Positions 61,351 through 64,000 of a DNA stretch of 64,000 nucleotides are shown in pieces. A model generated the notes under the pieces. The model was not told where the DNA came from. It saw nothing but the letters and a program-made list of their open reading frames with translations, and made no database searches. The translations under genes and the position numbers were made by a program. Within the stretch, counting starts at the first letter, position 1, and each line of letters opens with the position of its first letter. Origin of the DNA: Flavobacterium sp. 245 (GTDB lineage Bacteria > Bacteroidota > Bacteroidia > Flavobacteriales > Flavobacteriaceae); contig NZ_SNXB01000015.1 of the NCBI RefSeq assembly GCF_004362055.1, forward strand, positions 1 through 64,000, read 5' to 3'.

Positions 61351-63507
61351 TTATTTGGCTCCCGGAGGAGATTTCTCCTTTATATAGTTGATAAAAGTGT
61401 CAAAAAGGTGTTTACTTGTTCCTTCACCTTCAGAAATGTCATGCGTACGGTTTGGGTAAATCATTAAATTAAACATTTTATCATATTTGATCAATTCGTT
61501 GATTAAAACTTCGGCGTTTTTATAATGCACATTATCGTCGCCAGTTCCATGGATGTACAATAAATTTCCTTTTAGATTTTTTGCATAAGTTACAGGCGAA
61601 GCTTTAGTATAATTGGCTTCATTTTCACTCGGAAGTCCCATGTATCTTTCCGTGTAAATATTGTCATAAAAATGTTGATCAGTAACGGCAGCAATCGCGA
61701 TTCCGGTTTTATAAATCTCAGGAAACTGAAACATTAAATTTAGCGTCATGGCACCGCCACCGCTCCAGCCATGAATCGCTACTTTGTCGGAGTCAATAAA
61801 ATTCCATTTCAAAACTTCTTTTGCCGCCATTGCTTGGTCATGTGTATTGATAATTCCGATGTTTTTGTAGATTGATTTTCTCCATTTTGTGCCTTTCATT
61901 GCAGGAGTTCCGCGGTTATCCATTGCAATTCCTATATATCCTGCCGGAATTAAAGGCGTAATTAATCCATAAAAATAAGGCTCATCATTTGCGACCGTTG
62001 CCATTGGTTCTCCGTAAACATAAAAAAATACCGGATATTTTTTTGAGGGATCAAAATTTAAAGGTTTCGCCATAATTCCGTCTATTTCTATTCCGTCAAC
62101 GGTGGTTACTTTAAATTTCTCCATCGAATAATTGCGATTTGGTTTTGTAAAAGAATCGGCAGTTTCTGGAAATATTTTTTTATGGCCCGATAAAGCAACT
62201 AAACGTTTATTGGAGTTTCGATTGATATTTGAATTTTTATGCGTAGCATATTCACCATTTGTCGAAAAACGATATTCATTTGTACCTTCAAATTCTTTAG
62301 GAGTTACGCGTTTTGTTTTTTTCGAATCTAAATTCGTTTCATACAAATAACGTTGCGTAGCATCTGTAGGGCTGGCGATAAAATAAACCGATTTTGTTTT
62401 TTCATTATAAGCCTTAAAATAAGCATCGAAGTTTTCAGTCGTAATTAATTCTTTCTTTTTGCCATCAATACTGATTTTGTAAATATGCATCCAACCGTCA
62501 GCATCTGAACTCCATAAAAAAGCTTTTCCGTTGTCAACAAATTGACATGAAAAAACATCATACTCGCCAGCCGAAATATCAAAAACATCAATCCATGAAT
62601 CTGATTTTTCCTGATAAATCAAACTGGCTTCGCCCGATTTCGCATCGCATTTATAAATTGAAGCTTGATTTTGATTTCTGTTTAGCTGTACAACCATCAC
62701 ACTTTGATTGTTCATCCATTCCATTCTCACGAGATAATTATTGTCTGGCGCGCCCGGAATATTTAACCAATTTGTTTTTAAAGACGCAATATCGATTACG
62801 CCAATTTTTACCGATGAAGGTTTTTCTCCAGCTTTAGGATATTCAACCGGAATTGTAAATGGATACAGCGCATCAGTATTATTTATCATTAAATGAAATT
62901 TTGTCTCCGATGCATCTACGCGCCAAAACGCAATACTTTTACCGTCAGGATTCCATCGAAAACCGTCGCGTGCAGCAAGTTCTTCTTCATAAACCCAATC
63001 AAAAGTTCCATTGATGATTTTGTCAGTTCCGTCTGTGGTTAGCGGCGTTATTTTTGCAGAATTTAAATTTTCAACATATATATTATGTTTAGAAACGTAG
63101 GCTACGTTTTCATTATCGCTGGAAAATTTAGCAAACATCAGAGAAGATTTTTCCAAACTTGTTCCTAATTGTCTTCCTTTGCCCGTTTTTAAATCAAAAA
63201 ACCAATAATCACCTTTCGTATTGGCTCTCCAAACTTTTTTAGAATTGGTGTAAAGCAGTACTTTTGTTTTATCATTATTCCAAACCAGCTGTTCGATTTC
63301 TCCACTGAAACCTGAATTTTTTAATTGCGTATTAGATAATATAGTAGTGCCTTGCTTGAGTTTGTTAACATCATAAACTATAATATTGTCTTGAGAATTT
63401 ACCCAAAACGAATTTGAATTTGGCAGCCAATTCAGCTGATCGATATCAATGTCTTGTGCAAAAACATTTGAGCAGATTAGAAGTAATAGGAAAAAGAATT
63501 TTTTCAT
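61351..63507 (-). CDS. S9 family (DPP-IV-like) dipeptidyl peptidase
   Basis: The signal peptide MKKFFFLLLLICSNVFAQ is followed by an N-terminal beta-propeller (to about residue 460) and an alpha/beta hydrolase domain. The nucleophile elbow is HGWSGGGAMTLN (Ser near 581), the Asp lies in HGTGDDNVHYKN (near 655) and the His in NRTHDISEGEG (near 688). FDWVYEEELAARDGFRWNPDGK is the Glu-Glu motif that holds the substrate N terminus in DPP-IV. It would remove N-terminal dipeptides, probably with Pro at position 2, in the periplasm. The length of 718 residues is typical. Confidence 0.95.
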   Translation of the reverse strand: MKKFFFLLLLICSNVFAQDIDIDQLNWLPNSNSFWVNSQDNIIVYDVNKLKQGTTILSNTQLKNSGFSGEIEQLVWNNDKTKVLLYTNSKKVWRANTKGDYWFFDLKTGKGRQLGTSLEKSSLMFAKFSSDNENVAYVSKHNIYVENLNSAKITPLTTDGTDKIINGTFDWVYEEELAARDGFRWNPDGKSIAFWRVDASETKFHLMINNTDALYPFTIPVEYPKAGEKPSSVKIGVIDIASLKTNWLNIPGAPDNNYLVRMEWMNNQSVMVVQLNRNQNQASIYKCDAKSGEASLIYQEKSDSWIDVFDISAGEYDVFSCQFVDNGKAFLWSSDADGWMHIYKISIDGKKKELITTENFDAYFKAYNEKTKSVYFIASPTDATQRYLYETNLDSKKTKRVTPKEFEGTNEYRFSTNGEYATHKNSNINRNSNKRLVALSGHKKIFPETADSFTKPNRNYSMEKFKVTTVDGIEIDGIMAKPLNFDPSKKYPVFFYVYGEPMATVANDEPYFYGLITPLIPAGYIGIAMDNRGTPAMKGTKWRKSIYKNIGIINTHDQAMAAKEVLKWNFIDSDKVAIHGWSGGGAMTLNLMFQFPEIYKTGIAIAAVTDQHFYDNIYTERYMGLPSENEANYTKASPVTYAKNLKGNLLYIHGTGDDNVHYKNAEVLINELIKYDKMFNLMIYPNRTHDISEGEGTSKHLFDTFINYIKEKSPPGAK

Positions 63508-63870
63508 CGACGAATTTTTGTATTTAGATTAATAGCCTATTTATTAGTATTATTTTTTGTGTTTTAATCGTTTTTAAAATTACTCATTTTTTTAAATTCA
63601 GTATAAACTTTGTACTAAAAGCAGTAATAAATAATTTAAAGCAAATGAAACTCAGATTTTTTTCTTTTTGCTCGGAGACAGAAAAAAAATCAAGAAATAA
63701 CAGAAATTCGCAGCAAAAAAAAGAACTTTGGGACTTCGTGTCTTCTTGTCAAAAAAACACCGAAAAAACAAAATCGTTTTATATATTTGAAATCAGGATA
63801 ATTTTTGCATTATTTGCAAAATAAAACAAAAACGACTGAATTAAATTAATTTTATAACAGCAAAACATAT
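63508..63870. other. Divergent promoter region
   Basis: An AT-rich spacer between two divergent genes. The only element noted is the TATATTTG box near 63782; otherwise nothing recognisable, and no RNA gene or repeat. Confidence 0.5.
63782..63789 (+). promoter_or_regulatory. -7 box upstream of the APC permease
   Basis: TATATTTG matches TAnnTTTG, about 80 bases before the start codon. No -33 element is clear. Confidence 0.35.
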
Positions 63871-64000
63871 ATGGCATTTTCAAGTTTATTCCGAAAGAAA
63901 ACAGTACAGGATATTCTGAAGCAGGTTGCACAGAACGAAACAGACGGTCATAATGCATTAGGAAAGCATTTGACTACAAGGGATTTAACTGCATTCGGAA
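63871..64000 (+). CDS. APC-family amino-acid permease, N-terminal part (cut by window end)
   Basis: The first 43 codons read MAFSSLFRKKTVQDILKQVA then QNETDGHNALGKHLTTRDLTAFG. The LxxxLTxRDLTAFG segment is the start of an APC-superfamily permease (cationic-amino-acid-transporter type), normally followed by GIGAIIGAGIF. The rest is outside the window, so the substrate cannot be judged. Confidence 0.75.
   Translation, partial: MAFSSLFRKKTVQDILKQVAQNETDGHNALGKHLTTRDLTAFG

Overview
The window comes from a low-GC Bacteroidota chromosome, most likely a Flavobacterium. Signs of this are Bacteroidota-type promoters (TAnnTTTG), lipoprotein signals ending in SC(K), a TonB receptor with a carboxypeptidase-like front domain, a twin-Arg Gfo/Idh/MocA protein, a S9/DPP-IV-like peptidase, a paired AmpG/AnmK/GH3 recycling set, and several dispersed palindromic repeats.

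Layout. 1-5.0 kb: an alpha/beta hydrolase lipoprotein, an AT-rich type II restriction-modification locus (one 5-methylcytosine methyltransferase facing two overlapping nuclease-like genes) and an LCIB-type carbonic anhydrase homologue. 5.2-17.3 kb: a urease locus, ureABC-EFGD, followed by a NiCoT/UreH-like permease, a urea transporter, a DcaP-like porin and a TonB-dependent receptor. It closes with a terminator and a convergent AraC regulator. The locus holds enzyme, nickel chaperones and predicted import steps across both membranes. 17.4-24.8 kb: a tRNA-Ser(UGA) integration hotspot. Two intact tRNA copies bracket three decaying copies of an element end (a tRNA 3' fragment plus GCCAC-type repeats). 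Between them lie small cargo genes: a broken gene with a 132-residue ORF, and a four-gene secreted-protein/lipoprotein/membrane-hydrolase set. No integrase remains.

24.9-41.1 kb: mostly core genes on the minus strand. A run tpx-dgkA-ftsK-lolA-like-lptFG-like-ribBA-thioesterase is followed (at higher coordinates) by a redox trio (thioredoxin, small protein, peroxiredoxin). Then comes a peptidoglycan-recycling group (GH3/NagZ-like, GNAT, TPR-like, AmpG-like permease, GH10-like hydrolase, AnmK).

41.4-56.4 kb: accessory DNA. A KAP-family NTPase is split by one in-frame stop. Then come orphan immunity-like and small membrane genes, and a type VI secretion effector locus: a PAAR-like DUF4280 protein and an 807-residue effector with a lambda-R-like muramidase and a papain/C39-like domain. 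A long array of lipoproteins follows, most simply read as immunity genes. Palindromic repeats with compensatory changes are scattered here, and one truncates a lipoprotein gene. 56.8-64 kb: a large FAD/Fe-S oxidoreductase, a Gfo/Idh/MocA protein, a DPP-IV-like peptidase and the start of an APC permease.

The best candidates for undescribed biology are the effector/lipoprotein array, the tRNA-Ser cargo cluster, and the pairing of a LCIB-type carbonic anhydrase with a full urease import locus. All functional calls are from motif recognition by eye; no database search was possible.
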